Shown here piece after piece: positions 20,987-29,910 of a stretch of DNA of 64,000 bases. The notes below the pieces were generated by a model, which was given only the letters and a program-made list of their open reading frames with translations, was not told the DNA's origin and searched no databases. This DNA is from Streptomyces sp. SUK 48 (lineage in GTDB: Bacteria > Actinomycetota > Actinomycetes > Streptomycetales > Streptomycetaceae). The stretch spans positions 620,001-684,000 of the forward strand of contig NZ_CP045740.1 in the NCBI RefSeq assembly GCF_009650765.1, read 5' to 3'. A program made the translations under genes and the position numbers. Positions within the stretch are counted from its first letter, which is position 1; each line of letters starts with the position of its first letter.

Positions 20987-21071
20987 TAGGGCCGTCGGGA
21001 GACGAGGGCGACCACCGGCCGCGGACGGCGCGGCAGTCGCCCTCTCCCCCGTCACCTTCCCCGTACGTCCC

Positions 21072-22973
21072 CTACAGCGCCTTCTCCAGCCGCTCCGCCA
21101 TCAGCTTCACGAAGCGGGCCGGCTCCTTCGGCTGGCCGCCCTCCGCGAGGACCGCGAGGCCGTACAACAGCTCGGCGGTGTCGGCGAGTTCGGCGCCGTC
21201 ACCCTGCTCGGCGTACGCATCGTTGAGGCCCTTGACCAGGGCGTGGCCGGGGTTGAGTTCGAGGATGCGCTTGGCCCGGGGGACCTCCTGGCCCATGGCG
21301 CGGTACATGTTCTCCAGGGCCGGGGTCAGGTCGTGCGCGTCGGAGACGACGCAGGCCGGGGAGACGGTGAGCCGGGAGGACAGCCGGACCTCCTTGACGT
21401 CGTCCTCCAGCCGCTTGCCCATCCACTCCAGCAGACCGGCGTACGCCTCGTTGCGCTTCTCCCGCTCCTCGTCGGCGCCCTCGTCCTCGTTCTTCGCGTC
21501 GAGGTCGAACTCGCCCTTGGCGACGGAGCGCAGCTTCTTGCCCTCGTACTCGCCGACCGCGTCGACCCACACCTCGTCCACGGCGTCGGTGAGCAGCAGC
21601 ACCTCGATGCCGCGGTCGCGGAACGCCTCCATGTGCGGGGAGTTCTCGATGGCCTGGCGGGACTCGCCGGTCAGGTAGAAGATGTCGTCCTGGCCGTCCT
21701 GCATCCGCTCCAGGTACTGCCCCAGCGTGGTCGGCTCGCTCTCGTGGTGCGTGCTCGCGAACGAGGAGACGGCGAGGAGGGCCTCGCGGTTCTCCGCGTC
21801 GGTGACCAGGCCCTCCTTGAGGACGGTGCCGAACTCCCGCCAGAACGTGGCGTAGCGGTCCGACTCCTCGCCCGTCAGGTCCTTGACGGTGGAGAGGACC
21901 TTCTTCGTCAGCCGGCGCCGCATCATCTCGATGTGGCGGTCCTGCTGGAGGATCTCGCGGGAGACGTTGAGCGAGAGGTCGGCCGCGTCGACGACGCCCT
22001 TGACGAAGCGGAGGTACGGCGGCAGCAGCGCCTCGCAGTCGTCCATGATGAACACGCGCTTGACGTAGAGCTGTACACCCCGCCGGAAGTCCCGGGTGAA
22101 CAGGTCGTGGGGTGCGTGCTCGGGCACGAAGAGCAGCGCCTGGTACTCGAAGGTGCCCTCCGCCTGGAGCCGGATGGTCTCCAGCGGGTCGCGCCAGTCG
22201 TGGCCGATGTGCTTGTACAGCTCGTGGTACTCGTCGTCGGTGACCTGGTCGCGCGGCCGGGCCCAGAGCGCCTTCATGGAGTTGAGGGTCTCGGGCGCCT
22301 GCTCGGCGTCGTCGCCCGCGCCCTGGGCGTTCATCCTGATCGGCCAGGTGATGAAGTCCGAGTACCGCTTGACGATCTCCCTGATCTTCCAGGGGGAGGC
22401 GTAGTCGTGGAGCTGGTTCTCCGGGTCGGCGGGCTTGAGGTGCAGGGTGACCGAGGTGCCCTGCGGCGCGTCCTCGACGCTGGTCAGGGTGTACGTCCCC
22501 TCCCCGCGCGAGGTCCAGCGGGTGCCCTGGCTCTCGCCGGCCCGCCGGGTCACCAGGGTCACCTCGTCGGCCACCATGAAGCCGGAGTAGAAGCCCACGC
22601 CGAACTGGCCGATGAGCCCCTCCTCACCGGCCGCGTCCTTGGACTCCCGCAGCTCGCGCAGGAATTCGGCGGTGCCGGAGTTGGCGATGGTACCGATGAG
22701 CCGGCCGACCTCGTCGTACGACATACCGATGCCGTTGTCCCGCACCGTGAGCGTGCGGGCGTCACTGTCGATGTCCAACTCGATGTGCAGGTCGGACACC
22801 TCGACGTCGAGCGCGTCGTCCCGCAGTTTCTCCAGGCGCAGCTTGTCCAGCGCGTCGGACGCGTTGGAGACGAGCTCGCGCAGAAAGACATCCTTGTTCG
22901 AGTACACGGAGTGGATCATCAGCTGGAGCAGCTGACGGGCCTCCACCTGAAACTCAAACGTCTGCGTCGACAT
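21072..22973 (-). CDS. htpG: Molecular chaperone HtpG (bacterial Hsp90)
   Basis: 633 residues, the full family length. The GHKL ATPase domain includes [25 protein letters not shown] and [13 protein letters not shown]. The middle domain carries the conserved arginine region (SREILQQD), and the C-terminal dimerisation domain is present. It is an ATP-driven cytoplasmic chaperone. The start is the ATG at 22973. It appears monocistronic: it follows the MITE-like element on one side and is separated from crcB by about 80 bp on the other. I see no convincing HspR or CIRCE box in its leader. Confidence 0.98.
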
Positions 22974-23054
22974 GTTCGCGGATACCTCACAGGTCCTGTC
23001 GTCCGAACGGGGCGCCAGACACTCTAAAACACCATGTCGGAGCGGAGGGTCGCA

Positions 23055-23429
23055 TCAGGCCCACAAGGACTGGGCGAGGGCGGCGCCCAGGAAGGCCGCG
23101 CCGAGTCCGGCGACGATGCTCGCGACGACGTTGGCGGCGGCGAAGAAGCGCGCCCCGTCCTCCGCGAGCCGCAGCGTCTCGTAGGAGAAGGTGGAGTACG
23201 TGGTCAGCGCCCCGCACAGCCCGGTGCCGATCAGCAGCTGGAAGTCCGAGGACACCCCGCCCGCGACGACCACCCCGGTGATCAGGCCGAGGACGAGGCT
23301 GCCGACGACGTTGACGGTGAAGGTGCCCCAGGGGAAGACGGTGTCGTGTCTGGACTGCACGGTGCGGTCGGTCAGGTAGCGCAGGGGGGCGCCGACCACG
23401 GCTCCGGCGATGACCAGCAGCCAGTTCAC
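23055..23429 (-). CDS. crcB: Fluoride-specific channel CrcB/Fluc, subunit 1
   Basis: 124 residues with four predicted membrane helices. The family motifs are present: [20 protein letters not shown] and [15 protein letters not shown]. The GTG start overlaps the stop of the DUF190 gene (GTGA), so it is translationally coupled. Fluc channels are dual-topology dimers that export fluoride. Streptomyces often carry two unequal crcB genes in one operon, implying a heterodimer. This shorter copy lacks the N-terminal extension of its partner. Confidence 0.95.
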   Translation of the reverse strand: MNWLLVIAGAVVGAPLRYLTDRTVQSRHDTVFPWGTFTVNVVGSLVLGLITGVVVAGGVSSDFQLLIGTGLCGALTTYSTFSYETLRLAEDGARFFAAANVVASIVAGLGAAFLGAALAQSLWA

Positions 23430-23776
23430 GAACTCTCCTTCTCGTCATGGCCGCCCGGGCACACGATCTCGCAGTGGTCGACGGTCACGAGGCCCTCCCC
23501 GACCAGCTCGTCGAGCTGGGGCAGGAAGGCCCGGACGCGTTCCTCGGTGTCGACGATGACCACGGCCACCGGCAGGTCCTCGCTGAGGGACAGCAGCCGG
23601 CTGGTGTGGATCAGGGACGTCGCCCCGAATCCCTCCACGCCCCGGAACACGCTGGCGCCGGCCAGCCCCGCCCGGTGCGCGCGGTGCACGATCTCGGCAA
23701 AGAGGGGCTTGTGGTGCCACATGTCGTCCTCGCCGACGAGGACCGTGAGCCGGGCGCCGGGAACGGTCGTTGTCAT
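23426..23776 (-). CDS. DUF190 family protein in the crcB operon
   Basis: 116 residues in the DUF190 fold ([51 protein letters not shown]), which resembles PII-like ferredoxin-fold regulators. The ATG at 23776 has GGAGAA upstream and overlaps the preceding crcB by 4 bases; its stop overlaps the next crcB start. The tight coupling on both sides implies a role with the fluoride channel, perhaps regulatory. The molecular activity of DUF190 proteins is not established. Confidence 0.92.
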   Translation of the reverse strand: MTTTVPGARLTVLVGEDDMWHHKPLFAEIVHRAHRAGLAGASVFRGVEGFGATSLIHTSRLLSLSEDLPVAVVIVDTEERVRAFLPQLDELVGEGLVTVDHCEIVCPGGHDEKESS

Positions 23777-24261
23777 GATGTTCTCCACTCGATGACGCGC
23801 CGGGTGAGGTGCGCGGTGGTCCAGACGGCCGCGAGGGCGCCGAGCGCGGTCGCGACGAGGTCGAGCAGGCCGGTGGTGGCCCGGCCGGTGTCGGTCAGGC
23901 GCTCGATGTCCACGGTGTAGGTGGAGAAGGTGGTGAACCCGCCGAGCACGCCGGTGCCGAAGAAGGGTCTGACCAGGCGGTGCCCGGCCCCGAGGTCGGT
24001 GATGACGACCATGAAGACGCCGATGACGGCGCAGCCGCCGACGTTCACCCAGAACGTGGTCCACGGGAAGGCGCCGGTCGCGGTCGGCCACAGCAGCGCG
24101 GTGGCGTAGCGGGCGCAGGCCCCGAGGGCGCCGCCGACGGCGATGGCCGCGAGAACGGGTCCCTGGGTGCGCCACGGCAGGCGCCGACGCGCCCGTGCGG
24201 GCCGCACGAGGCCGGCCGCATCGCGTTCGGTGGCTTCGTTCAGCGCGGTCCGCTCTGCCAC
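23773..24261 (-). CDS. crcB: Fluoride-specific channel CrcB/Fluc, subunit 2
   Basis: 162 residues with four membrane helices and the signatures [22 protein letters not shown] and [15 protein letters not shown]. The GTG start at 24261 has GGAGG 5 bases upstream. An in-frame ATG at 24312 lacks a ribosome site and would add a Cys-containing leader, so I did not use it. It is the first gene of the three-gene operon. The leader on the minus strand (about 24345-24300) was examined for a fluoride riboswitch; see findings. Confidence 0.94.
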   Translation of the reverse strand: MAERTALNEATERDAAGLVRPARARRRLPWRTQGPVLAAIAVGGALGACARYATALLWPTATGAFPWTTFWVNVGGCAVIGVFMVVITDLGAGHRLVRPFFGTGVLGGFTTFSTYTVDIERLTDTGRATTGLLDLVATALGALAAVWTTAHLTRRVIEWRTS

Positions 24262-24503
24262 ATGGGCCTCCTCGTACAGGACGCCCGGGCATGCCAGGGC
24301 GCACTTCGTCATAAGGAGGGACCATTGGCGGCGACATTGCCGCGGTTGGGTACGGCGGGACCCACCGCCGTGCGGGGACCGAGGTCGCGCCGCGTCACCA
24401 GGATAGCGCGAAGCGGTTCGGCCCGGTGTCGCGCCCGGCATCCGAGACGGCGCCCCGGGCCGGGGTGATTGCCGCGGGGCGGCGCGCTGCTCATCATGTC
24501 GGG

Positions 24504-25367
24504 ATGCGCTTCTCCGTGAACGTACCGAACTTCGGCGACTTCGCCGACCCCCGTGCCGTCGCGACCGTGGCCGTCGCCGCCGAACAGGCGGGCTGGGACG
24601 GGCTGTTCGTCTGGGACCACGTGCTGCACCGCCGCCACCAGGGGCGGCCCTTCGGCGACCCCTGGATGCTGCTGACGGCGGCCGCCCTCGCGACCTCCCG
24701 GCTCCGCCTGGGCACGCTGCTGACGCCGGTGCCCCGGTACCGTCCGCAGCAACTGGCCCGGCAGGTAGCCACGTTGGACCAGGTGAGCGGCGGACGGGTG
24801 ATCTTCGGGGCGGGTCTGGGCGGGCCGGTCGAGGACGAGTACGAGAGCTTCGGCGACACCGCCGCGCCGCGCGAGCTGGCCGGGCGGCTGGACGAGGGCC
24901 TGGAACTGCTGGCCCGCTTCTGGTCCGGCGAGCCGGTGGACCACCGGGGCCCGCACTACACAGCCCGGGACGTGACCCTGCTGCCCGCCACCGTCCAGCG
25001 GCCCCGCCCGCCCGTCTGGATCGGCGGGTTCTGGCCGCGCCGCGCGCCCATGCGCCGGGCGGCGCGCTGGGACGGCGCCGCGCCGCTCTTCGAGAACGCC
25101 CGGCACGGGCGGGCCCCGGACGTGACCGAGGTGCGGGAGCTGATCGACTACGTGCGTGAGCATCGTACGGCCGAGGGCGACCGCCCCTTCGAGTTCGTCC
25201 TCGGCGGGGTCACCCCGGCGGACCCGGCCGGGGCCAGGGACGTGCTCGGTCCGCTGCGGGACGCCGGCGCCACCTGGTGGGACGAGCGGCAGTTCGCCGA
25301 CGGGCCCGATCTGGACCGGCTGGAGCCGGTGCTGCGGCGGGTGGAGGCGGGGCCGCCGACGCTCTGA
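24504..25367 (+). CDS. LLM-class flavin-dependent oxidoreductase
   Basis: 287 residues in a luciferase-like TIM barrel. Recognisable parts are [43 protein letters not shown] and [15 protein letters not shown]. The family uses FMN or F420; the substrate cannot be inferred. The ATG at 24504 has only a weak upstream ribosome site but matches the family N-terminus. It is divergent from the crcB operon, with 242 bp between them. Confidence 0.9.
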   Translation: MRFSVNVPNFGDFADPRAVATVAVAAEQAGWDGLFVWDHVLHRRHQGRPFGDPWMLLTAAALATSRLRLGTLLTPVPRYRPQQLARQVATLDQVSGGRVIFGAGLGGPVEDEYESFGDTAAPRELAGRLDEGLELLARFWSGEPVDHRGPHYTARDVTLLPATVQRPRPPVWIGGFWPRRAPMRRAARWDGAAPLFENARHGRAPDVTEVRELIDYVREHRTAEGDRPFEFVLGGVTPADPAGARDVLGPLRDAGATWWDERQFADGPDLDRLEPVLRRVEAGPPTL

Positions 25368-25438
25368 CGCTCCCACCAGAACCGGCGACCACCTGCGCCC
25401 CCGGCGAACACCTGCACCCCTGGCGAACCGAATAGCAG

Positions 25439-25458
25439 AATTGCGAAAGTTCGCAATT
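25439..25458. promoter_or_regulatory. Perfect palindromic operator upstream of the ArsR-SulP operon
   Basis: AATTGCGAA, 2 bases, then TTCGCAATT: perfect 9-bp arms in an A/T-rich stretch that stands out from the local base composition. It lies 49 bp before the ArsR start. ArsR/SmtB-family dimers bind such symmetric sites, so autoregulation by the adjacent regulator is the likely role. Confidence 0.8.
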
Positions 25459-25506
25459 GGTTAGATGCTATGTTCGTTGTATTCGCCGAGGAGAAGTCGA
25501 GGGATC

Positions 25507-25848
25507 GTGTCGGTTCCGCTGTACCAGGCGAAGGCCGAGTTCTTCCGGATGCTCGGCCACCCCGTACGGATACGGGTCCTTGAACTGCTCCAGGACGGGC
25601 CGCGGCCGGTCCGCGAGCTGCTCGCCGCCATAGAGGTGGAGCCCTCCAGCCTCTCCCAGCAGCTGGCGGTGCTGCGCCGCTCGGGGATCGTCACCTCCAC
25701 CCGCGAGGGCTCGACGGTCGTCTACCAGCTGTCCGGCGGTGACGTGGCCGACCTGATGCGGGCCGCCCGCCGCATCCTCACCGAGATGCTCACCGGGCAG
25801 CACGAACTCCTCGCCGAACTGCGGGAAGCCGAGGTCTCCGCCCGATGA
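25507..25848 (+). CDS. ArsR-family transcriptional regulator
   Basis: 113 residues from the GTG at 25507 (MSVPLYQAKAEFF). An in-frame ATG at 25465 would add 14 residues unlike the family. The winged helix is clear: MLGHPVRIRVLELLQDGPRPVRELL, then SSLSQQLAVLRRSGIVTSTREG. No cysteine metal site is present, so it is probably not a classical arsenite or zinc sensor and may respond to another signal. It overlaps the SulP gene by 4 bases (ATGA), so both are one transcriptional unit, probably controlled from the palindrome at 25439. Confidence 0.92.
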   Translation: MSVPLYQAKAEFFRMLGHPVRIRVLELLQDGPRPVRELLAAIEVEPSSLSQQLAVLRRSGIVTSTREGSTVVYQLSGGDVADLMRAARRILTEMLTGQHELLAELREAEVSAR

Positions 25849-27578
25849 GCAGCGCCCTCACCCGGGGCGCACGGGCCGTGCGCACCCGGATCACCTCCCT
25901 GCTGCCCGGCCGCGCCGACCTCGTGGCGGTACGGCGCGATCCGCGCCGGGACCTCCTCGCGGGCCTCACCGTCGCGATCGTCGCGCTCCCCCTCGCCCTC
26001 GGCTTCGGCGTCTCCTCCGGGCTCGGCGCCGAGGCGGGCCTGGCCACCGCGGTGGTCGCGGGCGCGGTCGCGGCCGTGTTCGGCGGTTCGAACCTCCAGG
26101 TGTCGGGGCCGACCGGCGCCATGACCGTCGTCCTGGTGCCGATCGTGGGCCGGTACGGGCCCACCGGGGTGCTGACCGTCGGCCTGATGGCGGGTGTCCT
26201 GCTGATCGCGCTGGCCGCGCTGCGCGCCGGGAAGTACATGCGGTACGTGCCCGCGCCCGTCGTGGAGGGCTTCACCCTCGGCATCGCCTGTGTGATCGGG
26301 CTCCAGCAGGTGCCGCACGCGCTCGGCGTGCCCCCGCCCGAGGGCGACAAGGTGCTGGTGGTGGCCTGGCGGGCGGTCGAGGAGTTCGCGCAGGCGCCGA
26401 ACTGGACCGCCGTGGGTCTCGCGCTCGGCGTGGCCGCGGTGATGCTGCTCGGCGCCCGGTGGCGGCCCACGGTCCCCTTCTCCGTCCTCGCCGTGATCGC
26501 CGCGACCGTCGTCGCCCGGCTCGCCCGCCTGGACGCGGCCGAGCCGATCGGCGCCCTGCCGTCCGGGCTGCCCGCGCCCTCCCTCGCCTTCCTCCACCTC
26601 GGCGACCTGGGCTCCCTGGTGGCGCCCGCCGTGGCCGTCGCCGCGCTGGCCGCCCTGGAGTCGCTGCTGTCGGCGTCGGTCGCGGACGGCATGACCGTGG
26701 GGCAGCGGCACGACCCGGACCGCGAGCTGTTCGGCCAGGGGCTGGCCAACATCGCCGCCCCGCTGTTCGGCGGCGTACCGGCCACCGGCGCGATCGCGCG
26801 TACGGCGGTCAACGTACGGACCGGAGCCGGCTCCCGCACCGCCGCGTTCACCCATGCCGTGGTCCTCGCGGTGATCGTCTTCGCCGCCTCGCCGCTGGTC
26901 GCGAAGATCCCGCTGGCCGCCCTCGCGGGGGTGCTGCTGGCCACCGCGGTGCGCATGGTCGAGGTCGGCTCGCTGAGGGCCATGGCCGGAGCGACCCGCT
27001 CGGACGCCGTGATCCTCGCCCTGACCTCGGTCGCCACCCTCGCCCTCGACCTCGTCCACGCCGTGATCATCGGTCTCGCCGCGGCCGGTGTTCTCGCGCT
27101 GCGGGCCGTGGCCCGACAGGCCCGCCTCGACCGGGTGCCGCTGGACCGGGGCGACCACAGCGCGGAGGAGCACGCGCTGCTCGCCGAGCACATCGTGGCG
27201 TACCGGCTCGACGGGCCGCTGTTCTTCGCCGGTGCGCACCGCTTCCTGCTGGAGCTGACCGAGGTCGCCGACGTCCGGGTGGTGATCCTGCGCATGTCGC
27301 GGGTGTCGACCATCGACGCCACCGGCGCCCTGGTGCTGAAGGACGCGGTGGAGAAGCTGCGCCGGCGCGGCATCGTCGTCCTGGCCTCCGGCATACGGCC
27401 CGGACAGCTGCGCGTCCTCGACTCGGTCGGCGCGCTGGAGCTGCTGCGGCCCGACGGCCGGGACTTCGCCACCACCCCCGAGGCGATCCGGGCGGCCCGC
27501 GGCCACCTGGCGGGCGTCGTGCCCGCGCCGCCCGCGCGGCCGGCCGCCCCGGCGACCGGCGGGGAAGCCGTCCGGTGA
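25845..27578 (+). CDS. SulP-family anion transporter with STAS domain
   Basis: 577 residues. The N-terminal core is a multi-helix SLC26/SulP transporter starting at DLLAGLTVAIVALPLALGFG, with SGPTGAM as the conserved substrate loop. A cytoplasmic STAS domain occupies about 440-540 (GPLFFAGAHRFL, VILRMSRVSTIDATGALVLKD). The family moves sulfate, bicarbonate or other anions; there is no fused carbonic anhydrase. Coupling to a repressor of the ArsR type suggests inducible expression. Confidence 0.95.
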   Translation: MSSALTRGARAVRTRITSLLPGRADLVAVRRDPRRDLLAGLTVAIVALPLALGFGVSSGLGAEAGLATAVVAGAVAAVFGGSNLQVSGPTGAMTVVLVPIVGRYGPTGVLTVGLMAGVLLIALAALRAGKYMRYVPAPVVEGFTLGIACVIGLQQVPHALGVPPPEGDKVLVVAWRAVEEFAQAPNWTAVGLALGVAAVMLLGARWRPTVPFSVLAVIAATVVARLARLDAAEPIGALPSGLPAPSLAFLHLGDLGSLVAPAVAVAALAALESLLSASVADGMTVGQRHDPDRELFGQGLANIAAPLFGGVPATGAIARTAVNVRTGAGSRTAAFTHAVVLAVIVFAASPLVAKIPLAALAGVLLATAVRMVEVGSLRAMAGATRSDAVILALTSVATLALDLVHAVIIGLAAAGVLALRAVARQARLDRVPLDRGDHSAEEHALLAEHIVAYRLDGPLFFAGAHRFLLELTEVADVRVVILRMSRVSTIDATGALVLKDAVEKLRRRGIVVLASGIRPGQLRVLDSVGALELLRPDGRDFATTPEAIRAARGHLAGVVPAPPARPAAPATGGEAVR

Positions 27579-27624
27579 ACGGGACGGCCGACACGGCAGA
27601 CCACCACCGAGGCCCGACGGAGCG

Positions 27625-28047
27625 ATGATGTCCCAGGCCCTTCAGGCCCTTCCCCACCGCCATGTGCTCACCCTGCCCGCCGTCCCCACGGCGGTACGCG
27701 TCGCGCGGGAGACCGCCGAACAGGCCCTCGTGGAGTGGGGCATCGGGCTGCGCCACCGCGCCGTGGACCCGGCGCTGCTGATCCTCAGCGAGCTGGTCAC
27801 CAACAGCGTCCGGCACGCGGCCCAGGTCTCCCCCGAGGTCACCGTCATCTACGCGGCGGCCCACGACTGCTTCGCCTTCGCCGTGCACGACCGCCACCCC
27901 CACCGGCCGCAGCTGCGCACCGCGCTCACCGGAGCGGGCGGCCTGGCCACCGTGATGGAGCTGGTCCTCCAGCTGGGCGGCACCGCGGTGGTCCGCGCGG
28001 ACGCCGACGGCGAGGGCAAGAGCATCTGGATCACCCTGCCCCTGTAG
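27625..28047 (+). CDS. ATP-binding protein (HATPase_c_2, anti-sigma-factor-like kinase)
   Basis: 140 residues. The GHKL N box is LILSELVTNSVRHA and the G-box region is GAGGLATVMEL, followed by GKSIWITLPL. Streptomyces has dozens of these RsbW/SpoIIAB-like ATPases, which bind sigma factors or anti-anti-sigma STAS proteins. The neighbouring SulP also carries a STAS domain, but 46 bp and the abundance of the family make a direct link speculative. Two adjacent ATG codons at 27625 and 27628 are both possible starts. Confidence 0.87.
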   Translation: MMSQALQALPHRHVLTLPAVPTAVRVARETAEQALVEWGIGLRHRAVDPALLILSELVTNSVRHAAQVSPEVTVIYAAAHDCFAFAVHDRHPHRPQLRTALTGAGGLATVMELVLQLGGTAVVRADADGEGKSIWITLPL

Positions 28048-28118
28048 CACCGACCGAGCTACCGGCCGATCCCCTGTGCAGACGACTGCGACACCGTGAG
28101 GTGGTCAAGCGCTGAAGG

Positions 28119-28673
28119 TCAAGCGGGCCTGAACCGGCCCTGGGCTCCGGCATGTTGTCCGAGATCCGGACCTCCGGCAGGAACGTCGATCCGGGCGGTC
28201 CGGTGCGCGGCGCCGCGCGGCCACAGCACCTCCACGTCGACGCCGTGGCTGCGGGCGTAGGCCACCAAGTGGGCTGTGGCGTCACGGCCGTTGGAGGGTG
28301 AGCCGTCCCAGACGGCCAGCACCCGGGCGCAGGAGCGGACCAGGGCCTCGTCCGCGCCGATGCAGGAGGCGCGGTCGGCGGGGTCGTACTCCACCAGGCG
28401 CACCAGCTGGGAGAGCAGCAGCAGTTCGCCGGCCGCCGTGCGGTCCGGCTCGGGGACGCCGGCGGGCACCCCCCTGCGGGAGGGCAGCACCGTCACCATG
28501 GCCAGCCCCGCCGCGCGCGCGGCCCGTCCGAACGCCACGGGCAGGCCCTTGCCGGCCCGGACCAGTCCGGCGCGGCCGGTGCGGGCGCGGTCGGCCAGCC
28601 GCGAGCACAGCTCCTCCTCCAGGAGGGCCAGCGTCGGCACGGTGAGATCCGGATGTCCGACGACGGCGATCAC
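28119..28673 (-). CDS. SLOG-like Rossmannoid protein of unknown function
   Basis: 184 residues. The N-terminal MIAVVGHPDLT and the C-terminal VLAVWDGSPSNGRDATAHLV followed by VEVLWPRGA look like the SLOG superfamily (related to DprA and LOG), whose members bind nucleotide-derived ligands. The middle (LLLSQLVRLVEYDPADRASCIGADE) also fits. The start is the GTG at 28673; the ribosome site is weak (GAAGGG about 11 bases upstream). It converges with the ATPase gene. No effector domain is fused or adjacent, so a signalling role is only suggested by the fold. Confidence 0.6.
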   Translation of the reverse strand: MIAVVGHPDLTVPTLALLEEELCSRLADRARTGRAGLVRAGKGLPVAFGRAARAAGLAMVTVLPSRRGVPAGVPEPDRTAAGELLLLSQLVRLVEYDPADRASCIGADEALVRSCARVLAVWDGSPSNGRDATAHLVAYARSHGVDVEVLWPRGAAHRTARIDVPAGGPDLGQHAGAQGRFRPA

Positions 28674-28783
28674 TCCTGGGTTTCCCTTCCTCGCATGCGC
28701 CGATCATCGTCATGCGCGGGCGCCGGGCACAGGGGCCTGTCGGGCGGGATTTCGGGGCCGGACGGCCCATGGACGGGGCGCCC

Positions 28784-28807
28784 GTGCCCCTGCCGGCAGG
28801 GGCACGG
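28784..28807. repeat. Perfect 24-bp palindrome upstream of the LysR gene
   Basis: CGTGCCCCTGCC is followed directly by its exact reverse complement, with no spacer. It lies 132 bp before the LysR start and about 110 bp from the SLOG-like gene start, in a 265-bp gap that otherwise shows nothing recognisable. With no loop it is a better operator or cruciform candidate than a terminator. Confidence 0.55.
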
Positions 28808-28938
28808 CGGAGGCCCTGGGGAATCGGCCGGTTTCGTGGCCCCGGAACGATCTGTGCGGTAGTTTGAGACGCAGTGAGACGCAGGTCACACCCACCGCAC
28901 AGGCACAGGCGATCCGTGGTGATCAGGGGAGGTTCTGG

Positions 28939-29901
28939 TTGACCCCGGCACAGCTGCGGGCGTTCTCGGCGACCGTCCGGCTCGGCTCCGTGAAGGCAGC
29001 GGCGGCGGACCTCGCGGTGACCGAGGCCGCCGTCTCGCTGCACATCGCCCATCTGCGCCGGGAGCTCGGCGACAAGCTGTTCACGCGCACGGGCAGCGGG
29101 CTGGCGTTCACCCCGGGCGGGCTGCGGCTCGCCAGCCGCGCGGCGCAGATGCTGGGCCTCCAGGACCAGACCGTGCTGGAGGTGCAGCAGGCCGGCTCGG
29201 GGCGGCGGCTGCTGCGGGTCGCCACGTCGAGCCTGTTCGCCGAGTACGCGGCGCCCGGTCTGATCGAACTCTTCGCGGGGCGGGCCGACGACCTCGACGT
29301 GGAACTGAGCGTGCACGATCCGCAGCGCTTCCCGCTGCTGCTGACGGAACGGGCGGTGGACGTGGCCATCGGGCCCCGGCCCGCCACCGTGGACGCCACG
29401 ATGAGCTGTACGCATTTCCTCAACTACCAGATGATCGCGGTCGTCGGCGCCGGCCACCCGCTCGCCGCCCGCACCGGCCCGGCCGGGGTGGCGGAGCTGC
29501 GCGAGCAGACCTGGCTGCTCGGGCCCTCGGCGGTGGGGCGGGCCGGGATAGTGCCGTCCGTACTGCGGCGGCTCCAGATCCCCGAGGACCGCCAGCGGAT
29601 CTTCCAGAGCCACACCGCGGCGGTGGACGAGGCGAAGCACGGCGCCGGGGTGGCGCTCGCGGTGACGTTCGCGGTCGGCAAGGACCTCGCCGACGGCGAC
29701 CTGCGGCAGATCGGCGGCCCCCAACTGCCCGCGCGCGGCTCCTGGAACCTCCTCGCCCTCGGCGACCGCGAGGCCCCGCCGGCCGCCGCCGAACTCCGCC
29801 GCTTCGTCACGACTCCGCGCGCCACCCAGGCGATGCTGCGCGGCGCGGGGGTCACGGCGGGCCGGTTCCGTCCGGCGATCCATGTGACGCTGTGGAGCTG
29901 A
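28939..29901 (+). CDS. LysR-family transcriptional regulator
   Basis: 320 residues from a TTG at 28939; GGGGAGG 6 bases upstream decides this start. The N-terminal winged helix reads TPAQLRAFSATVRLGSVKAAAADLAVTEAAVS and RRELGDKLFTRTGSGLAFTPGG. The remainder is a periplasmic-binding-fold effector domain (LLRVATSSLFAEYAAPGL, VDVAIGPRPA). It resembles CbbR/CysB-type regulators only generally. It converges on the decayed dehydrogenase; the cox cluster lies beyond. A role in controlling cox is possible but unsupported. Confidence 0.93.
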   Translation: MTPAQLRAFSATVRLGSVKAAAADLAVTEAAVSLHIAHLRRELGDKLFTRTGSGLAFTPGGLRLASRAAQMLGLQDQTVLEVQQAGSGRRLLRVATSSLFAEYAAPGLIELFAGRADDLDVELSVHDPQRFPLLLTERAVDVAIGPRPATVDATMSCTHFLNYQMIAVVGAGHPLAARTGPAGVAELREQTWLLGPSAVGRAGIVPSVLRRLQIPEDRQRIFQSHTAAVDEAKHGAGVALAVTFAVGKDLADGDLRQIGGPQLPARGSWNLLALGDREAPPAAAELRRFVTTPRATQAMLRGAGVTAGRFRPAIHVTLWS

Positions 29902-29910
29902 GCCGCGGCG

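Noticed and set aside
24262..24312. An earlier ATG start for the first crcB gene
   Set aside because: It has no ribosome site and adds a cysteine-containing leader absent from the family; the GTG at 24261 has a good GGAGG.
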